64,000 bases of DNA from Sphaerochaeta sp. Lineage in GTDB: Bacteria > Spirochaetota > Spirochaetia > Sphaerochaetales > Sphaerochaetaceae. The DNA lies in contig JAEINL010000002.1 of assembly GCA_016342655.1 (NCBI GenBank), positions 1-64,000 on the forward strand. The letters run 5' to 3'. Both the position numbers and the translations under genes were made by a program. Shown piece by piece: positions 44,203 through 51,787 of this stretch. The notes beneath the pieces are model-generated. The model did not search any database. It was not told the origin of the DNA and worked only from the letters and a program-made list of their open reading frames with translations. Position 1 is the first letter of the stretch; the number at the start of each line of letters is the position of its first letter.

Positions 44203-45535
44203 GGTATTCCTTCCTTTTCAAGGCCTTGTCACGTTTGACTTTTGTTATGAGCGCCTGTCCGAAACCTGCGGCAACCACCAGTTGGTAGAGTACCGTGGAT
44301 TGCCGTAACACCCATTCAAATAAACCGATGGCAAACACAGCTGTTAAACCGACCACTAATGCCAATAGTAACCGTTGTTCTAGGCTTTTCCAAGCTAATC
44401 CATACCCAATCATGGAAAAAATGAAGGCAACAATGATCAGGATGAAATACAGCATACCCCGGTATCCCATTTCTGCGGCTGTAAGGAGGTATATATGGTG
44501 TGCAACCCCTGCTTGCGTTTCATAACGCATCACTGAAATGTGTTTGCGGTATTTTTCAGTAACTGTGAGTACCTGTGAGTATTGGTTGAGTCCAATCCCC
44601 CACGTGAAGTCGTCTGCCATCATGATAGCAGCGACTTCAAACTCATTTCTCGCTTCCTCACTCTCTTTTGGTGCATTGAGGAATCTGTCAATGACCGTAT
44701 CAATGACCATGAGGCCACCTAAGGCCATGCAGATGACAAGGAAAATGGTTGTACCTTTAATCCGCATGCTTCTTGTCCGGAAATTGGATATGATGAGAGC
44801 CGCTACGATTGATCCTCCCGCTATGACAATCCCTGTACGGGAACCCGTAGCCAAAATGGCGAAGGTCATACCGAGGACAGAAAGCAAGCTCAGCAAATAG
44901 TGGAGTCTTTTGAGGCTGGCATCACTTACAAGCCAGGCCAAGAGGACACAAAGAAAAAAGAGTGCAAAGGAGGGTACGGTATTGGAATGGTCGAAAGTAG
45001 CATTAATTCTGTAGATGCCATCCAGATATTTCTGTTTGGCAGCAAAAAGGCCAAGGATAAGGCCGGTTAGTGCATATGCTGTCATCAGGGCCCGTATGGA
45101 TGCGAGACTGTATTCTTCGGTGGCAAAGAAATTGGTGATGCACCAGTACATGATTCCCATTCTGAACAACTGCCAGATGGCAAACCATCCATAGGTTTGA
45201 TAATCGGAGTTGTACACGTTGACTACAGCGAATATAAAAAACCCGAGTAACAGGAAGGTAAACCTAGGTTTCCATACAATCTTGCTTCCTGATCGTACGA
45301 GCATGCCCAGAATCAAGCCCGCCGCTATGATGTCTGCAAGGGTAATCTCAAACCCACGGACAGGGCCTCTGTACTGTTCCATCGATAATATATTGATGCT
45401 GAACTGCGAATTGAAAAGGAATGAGACAACCATTCCGATGAGTGCGAGGTATTTTAATCTTTTAGAAAACGCTGTGGCCCCTGCTATAAGTGGAGTACCT
45501 ATGATCAGAGCCAAGCTAAAAATCATGAATTTCAT
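44195..45535 (-). CDS. O-antigen polymerase/ligase-like membrane protein
   Basis: 446 residues from ATG 45535 (MKFMIFSLALIIG), chosen because the hydrophobic start follows at once. The frame extends to 45661 with a hydrophilic, unlikely leader. About 11-12 membrane segments with one long periplasmic loop (ETQAGVAHHIYLLTAAEMGY) carrying the Wzy_C/WaaL-type histidine motif near residue 345. It polymerises or ligates exopolysaccharide units at the outer face of the inner membrane. No clear ribosome site. Confidence 0.82.
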   Translation of the reverse strand: MKFMIFSLALIIGTPLIAGATAFSKRLKYLALIGMVVSFLFNSQFSINILSMEQYRGPVRGFEITLADIIAAGLILGMLVRSGSKIVWKPRFTFLLLGFFIFAVVNVYNSDYQTYGWFAIWQLFRMGIMYWCITNFFATEEYSLASIRALMTAYALTGLILGLFAAKQKYLDGIYRINATFDHSNTVPSFALFFLCVLLAWLVSDASLKRLHYLLSLLSVLGMTFAILATGSRTGIVIAGGSIVAALIISNFRTRSMRIKGTTIFLVICMALGGLMVIDTVIDRFLNAPKESEEARNEFEVAAIMMADDFTWGIGLNQYSQVLTVTEKYRKHISVMRYETQAGVAHHIYLLTAAEMGYRGMLYFILIIVAFIFSMIGYGLAWKSLEQRLLLALVVGLTAVFAIGLFEWVLRQSTVLYQLVVAAGFGQALITKVKRDKALKRKEYHE

Positions 45536-45640
45536 ACGTAGGTGATAGTACCATGATACGCTATGACAACGGAACATAAAGTGTCGGTGAAGTTGCATAT
45601 TTGGAAAAATATGTCTGGCTTTACCCGATTTCCGGCCCGA

Positions 45641-45678
45641 TACAGGTAGGGAAACTTGCAAAAGTTTCCCTACCTGTA
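45641..45678. terminator. Long stem-loop between exopolysaccharide and sugar ABC operons
   Basis: A perfect 17-bp stem TACAGGTAGGGAAACTT / AAGTTTCCCTACCTGTA around a GCAA tetraloop. It sits just beyond the last permease gene (stop at 45725). No T-run follows on the minus strand, so it may act with Rho or as a 3' stabiliser. Confidence 0.7.
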
Positions 45679-45724
45679 ATTTGAATCATCTGTTTTCTGC
45701 TTAGGACCCGAGAATTTCCCTCTC

Positions 45725-46579
45725 TTATTTTACTGCACCGGCAGTCATTCCCTTGATGAAGTACTTAGACATGAACAGGTAGAGGATGAGCATCGGCATA
45801 ATGGCAATGGTCAGGCCGGTGAAGAGCAGGCTCCAGTTAGTGCTATGCTGTCCGAAGAAGGTGCTGAGTCCTACGGGCAACGTCTTTACCGAGTTTGACT
45901 GTAGGAAAACCAGAGGAAAGAAGAAGTCGTTCCAGATTGGCACCGAATTGTAGATGGTGACCAGAGCGACAGCAGGTGCCACCATTGGCATGATTATCAT
46001 ACGATAGATGGTAAAGTCATTGCATCCATCTATTTTGGCTGCATATTCAAGTTCAATGGGTATGGCCTTCATGAAGCCTGCAAGGATGAACACTGTTGAA
46101 GGGAGCCCCATTGCCATGAAGATCAGGATGACTGACCAACGGGAGTTGATCAGGCCTAGGGTCTTCACGAGGAGGAATAAGGGGATGATGGCTGCCTTCA
46201 GAGGTAGCATGATGCCGCTGAGAAAGAGCATGTAGACGAGAGTATTCCCACGGTACGTATATCGTGAGATACCATACGAGGCCATTGAGCCGAACAGAAG
46301 AACAAATCCCATGGCTACACTGGTAACCAGCAGGCTGTTTGTAAAGTACCCAGAGAAGCCCTTGTCAATCCAGACAGTCTTATAGGTTGAAAGGGATAAG
46401 GCCTCTGGAAGAGCAAATGGTGTGGTCAGGATGGCACGGTTGGACTTGAAGGAACTGAGAATCATATTCAGCAGGGGGTAGAGGATCAGAAGGACATAAG
46501 TGCTCATAATTGCAATTGCTAGGGTGATGAAGACTTTTCTTAGCCTTGACGCTCCTCGGTAACGCAGATCGGTTATCAT
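45725..46579 (-). CDS. Sugar ABC transporter permease, MalG/UgpE type
   Basis: 284 residues, AAGGAGG before ATG 46579. Six membrane segments. The EAA loop reads ELEYAAKIDGCNDFTIYRMI and the C-terminus ends YFIKGMTAGAVK, typical of CUT1-family MalG partners. ATGA overlap with the preceding permease gene. Confidence 0.93.
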   Translation of the reverse strand: MITDLRYRGASRLRKVFITLAIAIMSTYVLLILYPLLNMILSSFKSNRAILTTPFALPEALSLSTYKTVWIDKGFSGYFTNSLLVTSVAMGFVLLFGSMASYGISRYTYRGNTLVYMLFLSGIMLPLKAAIIPLFLLVKTLGLINSRWSVILIFMAMGLPSTVFILAGFMKAIPIELEYAAKIDGCNDFTIYRMIIMPMVAPAVALVTIYNSVPIWNDFFFPLVFLQSNSVKTLPVGLSTFFGQHSTNWSLLFTGLTIAIMPMLILYLFMSKYFIKGMTAGAVK

Positions 46580-47490
46580 AGCTGCACCTCCTTGCGCTTG
46601 GTCACAAACACGGACAAGAGGGAGGCAGCGAAGGTCAGCATATAGATGACCAACCCAATTGCAGACCCTATCCCTATCTCAGGACTCCCAGCATCGATAG
46701 AACCGAATGCGGTTCTGTAGAAGAGGGTGCCTATCGTATCGGTAGAGTAGTTTGGGGCCCCATCCAGGCCCGTCATCGTATAGATCTGCTCAAAGACATT
46801 GAGGCTTCCAATGATGGTAAGGACCATGATTATGGTGATGGCAGGGATAATCAGGGGAAAGATGATTTTCCAAAACAGTTTCCATTCGTTTACACCTTCT
46901 AGGTATGCTGCCTCCATGCACTCCTGTGGTACGTTGTCGATAGCTGCAAGAAAGACGAGGGAGGGAAAACCTACCCAACGCCAGATATTGACTATAATGA
47001 TCGTGGGGGTTGCCAGGTGCTCCATACCCAGCCAAGCCCGTTGGAACGATACGAGCCCGACTAGCTTGAGAAAGTCATTTACCAGGCCCGAGGGCTTGAG
47101 GTACATGCCCCATAAAAATCCTACGGCTACAATGGAAAACAGGACCGGTATGAAAAATATGCGTTTGAAGAACTGGGCCCCGGGCAGGTTCCGACTGAGC
47201 AGATACCCAAAGAGCAGTCCAAAGGTGTTCTGTATCAAGGTGGTAGAGAGAAACCAGTACGTGTTGTTCTTCAGTGCATTAAAGAACCTCTCTTGGTAAG
47301 GAAAGGTAAAGAGGAGCCTCTTGAAGTTATCAAGCCCTACGAAATCAAGGCGAATAAGTTGTTTCCAAGAGAAGAGACTGTTGTACAGTGACATGAATAG
47401 CGGCAGGAGAATGAAGATCCCTACGACCAGAAGTCCAGGTGTTATGAAGAAAACTATCCACAGTACTTTGCTGCGTTGGATTTGATGCAT
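46576..47490 (-). CDS. Sugar ABC transporter permease, MalF/UgpA type
   Basis: 304 residues, AAGGAA before ATG 47490. CUT1-family signature: FITPGLLVVGIFILLPLFMS at the first segment, EAA loop QECMEAAYLEGVNEWKLFWK, and IIGSLNVFEQIYTMTGLDGA near the end. Forms the heterodimeric channel with the next gene. No ATPase gene is present in the operon. Confidence 0.93.
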   Translation of the reverse strand: MHQIQRSKVLWIVFFITPGLLVVGIFILLPLFMSLYNSLFSWKQLIRLDFVGLDNFKRLLFTFPYQERFFNALKNNTYWFLSTTLIQNTFGLLFGYLLSRNLPGAQFFKRIFFIPVLFSIVAVGFLWGMYLKPSGLVNDFLKLVGLVSFQRAWLGMEHLATPTIIIVNIWRWVGFPSLVFLAAIDNVPQECMEAAYLEGVNEWKLFWKIIFPLIIPAITIIMVLTIIGSLNVFEQIYTMTGLDGAPNYSTDTIGTLFYRTAFGSIDAGSPEIGIGSAIGLVIYMLTFAASLLSVFVTKRKEVQL

Positions 47491-47531
47491 GGCAGTTCCT
47501 TGGGTATGAGAAAGGGTTATGGAGTGAGGAC

Positions 47532-47558
47532 TCCTACAGGGGCCTTGCCCCTGTAGGA
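47532..47558 (-). other. Intercistronic stem-loop after binding-protein gene
   Basis: Perfect 12-bp stem TCCTACAGGGGC / GCCCCTGTAGGA, loop AAG read on the minus strand. It lies between the binding-protein stop and the permease start, as in the peptide transporter operon at 10.8 kb, and probably raises binding-protein mRNA relative to permease mRNA. Confidence 0.75.
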
Positions 47559-47572
47559 ACGATCATACTTCC

Positions 47573-48850
47573 TTATTTCTGGAAGGGTTTGTAGTAGGAG
47601 GCGATTCCATCCTGGATTTGCTTCGCTGTTTGCCTAGGAGTCAAGGTACCTGCCATAACGCCCTGTGCTGATGCCTGCCACAGCGACGATCCCGTAGGCT
47701 GCTGGTAGCGGAATCCAACGAGGAAGAGATACGGTGTGGCGTTCTTCTGCAGCTCAAGGACACGGGAGATGAATGGGTCTGCTGATGCATCAACACCAGG
47801 AACCGCTGATACCATCTTCATCTCTGTGACCATGGACTTTCCAAAATCCTTTGATGATAGGAACTTCAGGAACTTGACAGCCGCTTCCTTCTTGGAGGAG
47901 TTGGCGTTCATGGCAAAGTTCATGTCGGCATAGACGGATACATAGGCAGGATCAGAGGCCTTTTCACTGGGTACTGCGAAGATGCCGAAGTTCAGTTTGG
48001 GGTTCTGTGCCCTGAAGTATGCGGCCTCGTAGGAGCCCGCTATCAAATGAGGGGACATCTCGTTGAAGAAGTTGGAGCGCATGTCCTCATAGCCGATGCC
48101 CATGTACATGTCAGGCATATATTTGGTCAGTGACTTCATCTGCTCGATCATCCGTATGAATGCGGGATCTTCAAAGTTTTTCTTCCCTGCAATCACTGCA
48201 TTGTAGAAATCAGTACCGCCGTAGAAGGCTGCACCCATTCCACCAAGCAGGGTTTCCAGACACCATCCGTCTTTGGCTCCGTTGCCTAAGGGGATATACC
48301 CGGCTTTCTTGGCAGCTTCGAAGTTCTTGATCAGGTCAGCCCAGGTCTTGGGTATTGAAAGGCCGAGTTCCTTGTAGACGTCAATGTTGTAGTACATGAA
48401 GACAGTCTGGCTTACCGCAGGGCTGCCGTAAATCTTGCCGTCTGTAGGACTGGTGGCGCCAAGCAGTGCGCTTTCAGAGTAGTTCTTCAGTTCAGGCATC
48501 CAGGCTTCCAGAGGTTCGAGAAAACCTGAGTCCGCAAAGGTGGCTAGGCCCCCATACGCACGGCCCTGGAATACATCAGGTCCGGCCCCTCCTGATAGGG
48601 ATGCCGCCAGGATAGTATTGTACTCGGTGTTCTTGTGGGCGGTCTGGACAACCTTGATGTCGGGATTGGCCTGTTCGAAAAGGGCAATCTGTTTTGCGTA
48701 GAAGTCTACGTCCTCGGGTCTCCAGGTCCAGAACTCAAGGGTGGTGATGTCCTTTCCCTCTCTGGTCTGTTGTTCTGCTGCCCCTGCAGCAAAGAGCATG
48801 CTTGCTGTACAGAGAGCAACAAACAGGATCAAGAGTGCATTTTTTTTCAT
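47573..48850 (-). CDS. Sugar ABC transporter substrate-binding protein
   Basis: 425 residues, AAAGGAGA before ATG 48850. Signal peptide (MKKNALLILFVALCTASMLF, then AAGAAEQQ) without a certain lipobox. SBP_bac_1 fold: TLEFWTWRPEDVDFYAKQI, GGAGPDVFQGRAYGG, KIYGSPAVSQTVFMYYNIDV. CUT1 oligosaccharide or sugar-alcohol binder. First gene of a three-gene leftward operon, divergent from an RpiR regulator, so the ligand is probably an amino sugar or phosphorylatable hexose. Inference. Confidence 0.9.
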   Translation of the reverse strand: MKKNALLILFVALCTASMLFAAGAAEQQTREGKDITTLEFWTWRPEDVDFYAKQIALFEQANPDIKVVQTAHKNTEYNTILAASLSGGAGPDVFQGRAYGGLATFADSGFLEPLEAWMPELKNYSESALLGATSPTDGKIYGSPAVSQTVFMYYNIDVYKELGLSIPKTWADLIKNFEAAKKAGYIPLGNGAKDGWCLETLLGGMGAAFYGGTDFYNAVIAGKKNFEDPAFIRMIEQMKSLTKYMPDMYMGIGYEDMRSNFFNEMSPHLIAGSYEAAYFRAQNPKLNFGIFAVPSEKASDPAYVSVYADMNFAMNANSSKKEAAVKFLKFLSSKDFGKSMVTEMKMVSAVPGVDASADPFISRVLELQKNATPYLFLVGFRYQQPTGSSLWQASAQGVMAGTLTPRQTAKQIQDGIASYYKPFQK

Positions 48851-48872
48851 TGGGAGTCTCCTTTTGTTTTGT

Positions 48873-48889
48873 AAGCAAAGTACTTGCTT
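48873..48889. promoter_or_regulatory. Candidate RpiR operator
   Basis: Perfect inverted repeat AAGCAA-AGTAC-TTGCTT. It lies just downstream of the expected transcription start of the leftward sugar ABC operon, where a bound repressor would act as a roadblock. The divergent RpiR gene is the likely regulator. Confidence 0.55.
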
Positions 48890-48897
48890 CCATACAA

Positions 48898-48926
48898 ATT
48901 CTGCGCTAGCTACACGATATTGTCAA
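48898..48926 (-). promoter_or_regulatory. Promoter of sugar ABC operon
   Basis: Minus-strand consensus TTGACA (48921-48926), 17 bp, CAGAAT (48898-48903). A long A/T-rich tract (48927-48980) lies upstream and may act as an UP element. Confidence 0.65.
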
Positions 48927-48976
48927 GAAAAATAAAAAAAAGTTTTATCAAAAAAAAATCATTAGTAAAAATTTAT

Positions 48977-49004
48977 TTCAGAAAGTGTATAACCGTGTTA
49001 TGCT
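48977..49004 (+). promoter_or_regulatory. Promoter of RpiR gene, leaderless
   Basis: Extended -10 TGTTATGCT (TATGCT at 48999-49004) ends 6 nt before ATG 49011. Weak TTCAGA (48977-48982) lies 16 bp upstream. No ribosome site precedes the ATG. Confidence 0.5.
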
Positions 49005-49010
49005 GGACCT

Positions 49011-49865
49011 ATGAGTGGTTGTTTGTATGGTATCAAGCAGTATCTTCCCAGTTTGGCAGCAAGTGAGCGTAAGATTGCAGAGTATCTGATGGCAAACCCG
49101 ATGCAAGCCGTGTCCTTGGGGGTGATGCAAATCGCACAGTCAGCAGGTTCGAGTTCCTCAGCATGTATCAGGCTTGCCGAGCACTTGGGATACTCAGGAT
49201 ATTCTTCGTTGAGGATGGCTCTGGCTAAAGAGGTTTTTTCCTCTGAAAAAAAACCACACGAGGTTCCCCTCTCACAGATAACTGAGCAGACCACTACTAG
49301 GGAGATAGTACATCTGGTTGTCACCAGTACCAGTGAAAGTATCAAGGAAAATGAATTCAGGCTTGATACCAAGGCACTGGATTCAGTGGTGGATGCAATC
49401 ATACATGCTAACCACCTGGTGATTTCCGGGGTGGGAGCCTCAGGTATAGTTGCCGCTGATTTTCAGCAGAAGCTCACCCGTCTTGGGTTGCACGCTGTCT
49501 ATACAACGGACAGTGATATGCAAATTGTGGAGGCGTGTGCCCTTTCCAAGCAGGATGTACTGGTGGCCTTCTCCTATTCTGGGGAGACTACCAGTGTGTT
49601 GAAGGTGGCAAGGGAGGCGAAGAAGAGTGGTGCTGTGGTAGTGGCAGTTACCAGAATTGGGGGTAACTCACTCTCCCGCCTCGCTGATTGGACACTCTGT
49701 GTAGGTAATAGCGAATCCTTATTCAGAGAAGGGGCTACCCTCTCTCGTTTCGGACAGTTGTTGGTGGTAGACCTCATATATACCATAATTCTTGTCCGTT
49801 TCCACAGTAAGGTCAATGAACTGCTGAAGCGTTCTTGGGATGCTGTTGCGCATGTTTCAGGGTAG
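49011..49865 (+). CDS. RpiR-family regulator of sugar ABC operon
   Basis: 284 residues. HTH_6 domain (about 5-75, GVMQIAQSAGSSSSACIRLA) followed by a SIS domain (LVISGVGASGIVAADFQQKL, AFSYSGETTSVLKVAREAKK). Similar in layout to the MurR-like protein at 6 kb, including the QKLTRLGL..VYTTDSD stretch, so the two are paralogues. Divergent from the sugar ABC operon. The start lies 6 nt after a -10 box without a ribosome site. Confidence 0.88.
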   Translation: MSGCLYGIKQYLPSLAASERKIAEYLMANPMQAVSLGVMQIAQSAGSSSSACIRLAEHLGYSGYSSLRMALAKEVFSSEKKPHEVPLSQITEQTTTREIVHLVVTSTSESIKENEFRLDTKALDSVVDAIIHANHLVISGVGASGIVAADFQQKLTRLGLHAVYTTDSDMQIVEACALSKQDVLVAFSYSGETTSVLKVAREAKKSGAVVVAVTRIGGNSLSRLADWTLCVGNSESLFREGATLSRFGQLLVVDLIYTIILVRFHSKVNELLKRSWDAVAHVSG

Positions 49866-49977
49866 CACCGCCTCGATTGTAGTCGTGGAGCACTACGAGC
49901 TTAGATAGTGAAACAAGGACAGACGTCTATGCATATGACGATTTGAATACCTTAGTAGAAGAATAATAGGAGCTTTC

Positions 49978-50799
49978 ATGCATATCATCATTCCCATCAA
50001 ACAGGTACCGGAGACCAGCGATGTCCAGATGGACAAGGAGACTGGTACCATGATTCGCAGTGGATCAAAGTCGATAGTCAATCCCTTGGATTTGTACGCC
50101 CTTGAGACAGGCCTCAGGCTCAAAGCCCTGTATGGTGGCACTATCACTGTCCTTACCATGGGACCGGCAAGCGCCGTGAAGGTCCTTAAGGAGGCGATCG
50201 CCATGGGATGCGACAATGCTGTCCATCTCTCCGACCGGGCCTTTGGTGGCTCTGATACCTGGGCCACCTCCTACGCCCTCTCCAAGGCTATCGCGAAGCT
50301 GGGCATGCCAGATTTGATCATTGCAGGAGAACGTGCCACCGATGGGGATACCGGGCAAGTGGGGCCTGCTTTGGCATCATGGCTTGATATTGCCTTGATA
50401 AGCTATGTCTCCTCAGTTGAAATCATAGAAGGGAATCACCTGGTTGCAGAGCGCCTGATCGAGGAAGGGTACCAGAGGGTGCGTGCGACTTTGCCTGCCC
50501 TCATCACTGTAGTCAAGGAGATTGCCTCTCCACGGTTACCCACGCTCTCCGGTAAGAAACGAGCCATAGCGTGTACCATTCCTGTCTGGGGAGCCCAGGA
50601 TATTGGCTGTGATGCATCATCCATCGGCTTGAATGGCTCTCCTACCAGGGTAGTGAAGATTGAGACTCCGAGCGTGAAAAGGCATTGTACAGTCGTGCAT
50701 GCCACCGATGACGCCTCGATTACCGGGGCAGTCGACCAACTCTTCACCTTCCTTGATACCAAGGATTTGCTACCAAAGAAAGGAGTCTCCCATGCATGA
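49978..50799 (+). CDS. etfB: Electron transfer flavoprotein beta subunit
   Basis: 273 residues, AGGAG before ATG. EtfB/FixA fold: IIPIKQVPETSDVQMDKETG, NPLDLYALETGLRLK, TMGPASAVKVLKEAIAMGCD. The ligand loop reads GERATDGDTGQVGPALASWL. A DGDTxQVGP loop marks Etfs that hold a second FAD and can bifurcate electrons, unlike the AMP-binding loop of mitochondrial EtfB. First gene of etfB-etfA-dehydrogenase, overlapping etfA by 8 nt. Confidence 0.93.
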   Translation: MHIIIPIKQVPETSDVQMDKETGTMIRSGSKSIVNPLDLYALETGLRLKALYGGTITVLTMGPASAVKVLKEAIAMGCDNAVHLSDRAFGGSDTWATSYALSKAIAKLGMPDLIIAGERATDGDTGQVGPALASWLDIALISYVSSVEIIEGNHLVAERLIEEGYQRVRATLPALITVVKEIASPRLPTLSGKKRAIACTIPVWGAQDIGCDASSIGLNGSPTRVVKIETPSVKRHCTVVHATDDASITGAVDQLFTFLDTKDLLPKKGVSHA

Positions 50800-51787
50800 A
50801 GTCTGGATTATTGCCGAGGTGCTTGAAGGGAAGGTCAAGGATGTCTCATTTGAGCTGTTGAGCCGCGGCAGGGCGCTATCTGATACGCTACATGTCCGGT
50901 TGGGTACTGTGGTTCTGGGTCATCATATAGAGCCTGCTGAATTGCAGAAATTAATCAGATATGGCTCTGATGTCGTCTACGCAGTCGAGGACAAGAGACT
51001 CGTTTCCTTTACTTGTGAACGGTATGCAAAGGTCCTAGGGCATCTGCTGACTGAGTATACTCCACAGATAGTCATAGCAGGGGCAACGACCATGGGTCGG
51101 ACGCTCATGCCGTATGTTGCGGTGAAGGCCCATGCAGGCCTTACTGCTGACTGTACGGAGTTGGATATAGAGGAAGGGACGGAAAACCTCTTGCAGACCC
51201 GTCCAGCTATTGGTGGAAATATCATGGCGACGATCAAGACACCCCATCATCGCCCCCAAATGGCGACGGTTCGTCCTCGGTCAGCGCGTCCGTTGGCCCC
51301 TGATCAAAAACGAAAGGGGACTGTTGTACAGGTTGCCTTTGATCCTGCATGGGATGACAAGCGTGTTGAGGTTTTGGGTCTCCGGAAACCTGATGATGAG
51401 CAGACTTCCATCGAAGAAGCTGATGTGGTGGTATCGGGAGGAAGGGGTCTGAAAAAGCGGGATAACTTTGTTATCGTAGAAGAGCTGGCAAAACAGCTTG
51501 GTGCCCAGGTAGGGGCAAGCCGTGATGCTGTTGACCGCGGTTGGGCGAGGTATCCCCACCAAGTGGGGTTGTCTGGCAAGACAATTTCTCCCCGCCTCTA
51601 TCTGGCGTTAGGCATTTCCGGTGCTGTACAGCACCTCGCAGGCATCAAGACGGCAGGGTGTATTGTGGCGATCAATTCGGATGAGGGTGCAAACCTGCTC
51701 AACATTGCTGATTTCGCCATTGTCGGTGACCTGTTTGTGATCGTTCCGGAGATAATGCGACGCCTCGGGCAAAGGAGCAAATCATGA
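50792..51787 (+). CDS. etfA: Electron transfer flavoprotein alpha subunit
   Basis: 331 residues from ATG 50792 with AAAGGAG upstream. The longer frame to 50699 lies inside etfB. The C-terminal FAD domain is clear: VVVSGGRGLKKRDNFVIVEE, QVGLSGKTISPRLYLALGIS and GAVQHLAGIKTAGCIVAINS. No N-terminal ferredoxin domain, which some lactate-dehydrogenase-linked EtfA proteins carry. Overlaps the dehydrogenase start by ATGA. Confidence 0.93.
   Translation: MHEVWIIAEVLEGKVKDVSFELLSRGRALSDTLHVRLGTVVLGHHIEPAELQKLIRYGSDVVYAVEDKRLVSFTCERYAKVLGHLLTEYTPQIVIAGATTMGRTLMPYVAVKAHAGLTADCTELDIEEGTENLLQTRPAIGGNIMATIKTPHHRPQMATVRPRSARPLAPDQKRKGTVVQVAFDPAWDDKRVEVLGLRKPDDEQTSIEEADVVVSGGRGLKKRDNFVIVEELAKQLGAQVGASRDAVDRGWARYPHQVGLSGKTISPRLYLALGISGAVQHLAGIKTAGCIVAINSDEGANLLNIADFAIVGDLFVIVPEIMRRLGQRSKS

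Noticed and set aside
46799..47299. 166-codon plus-strand frame inside the sugar permease gene
   Set aside because: Antisense shadow; the permease frame has full family motifs.
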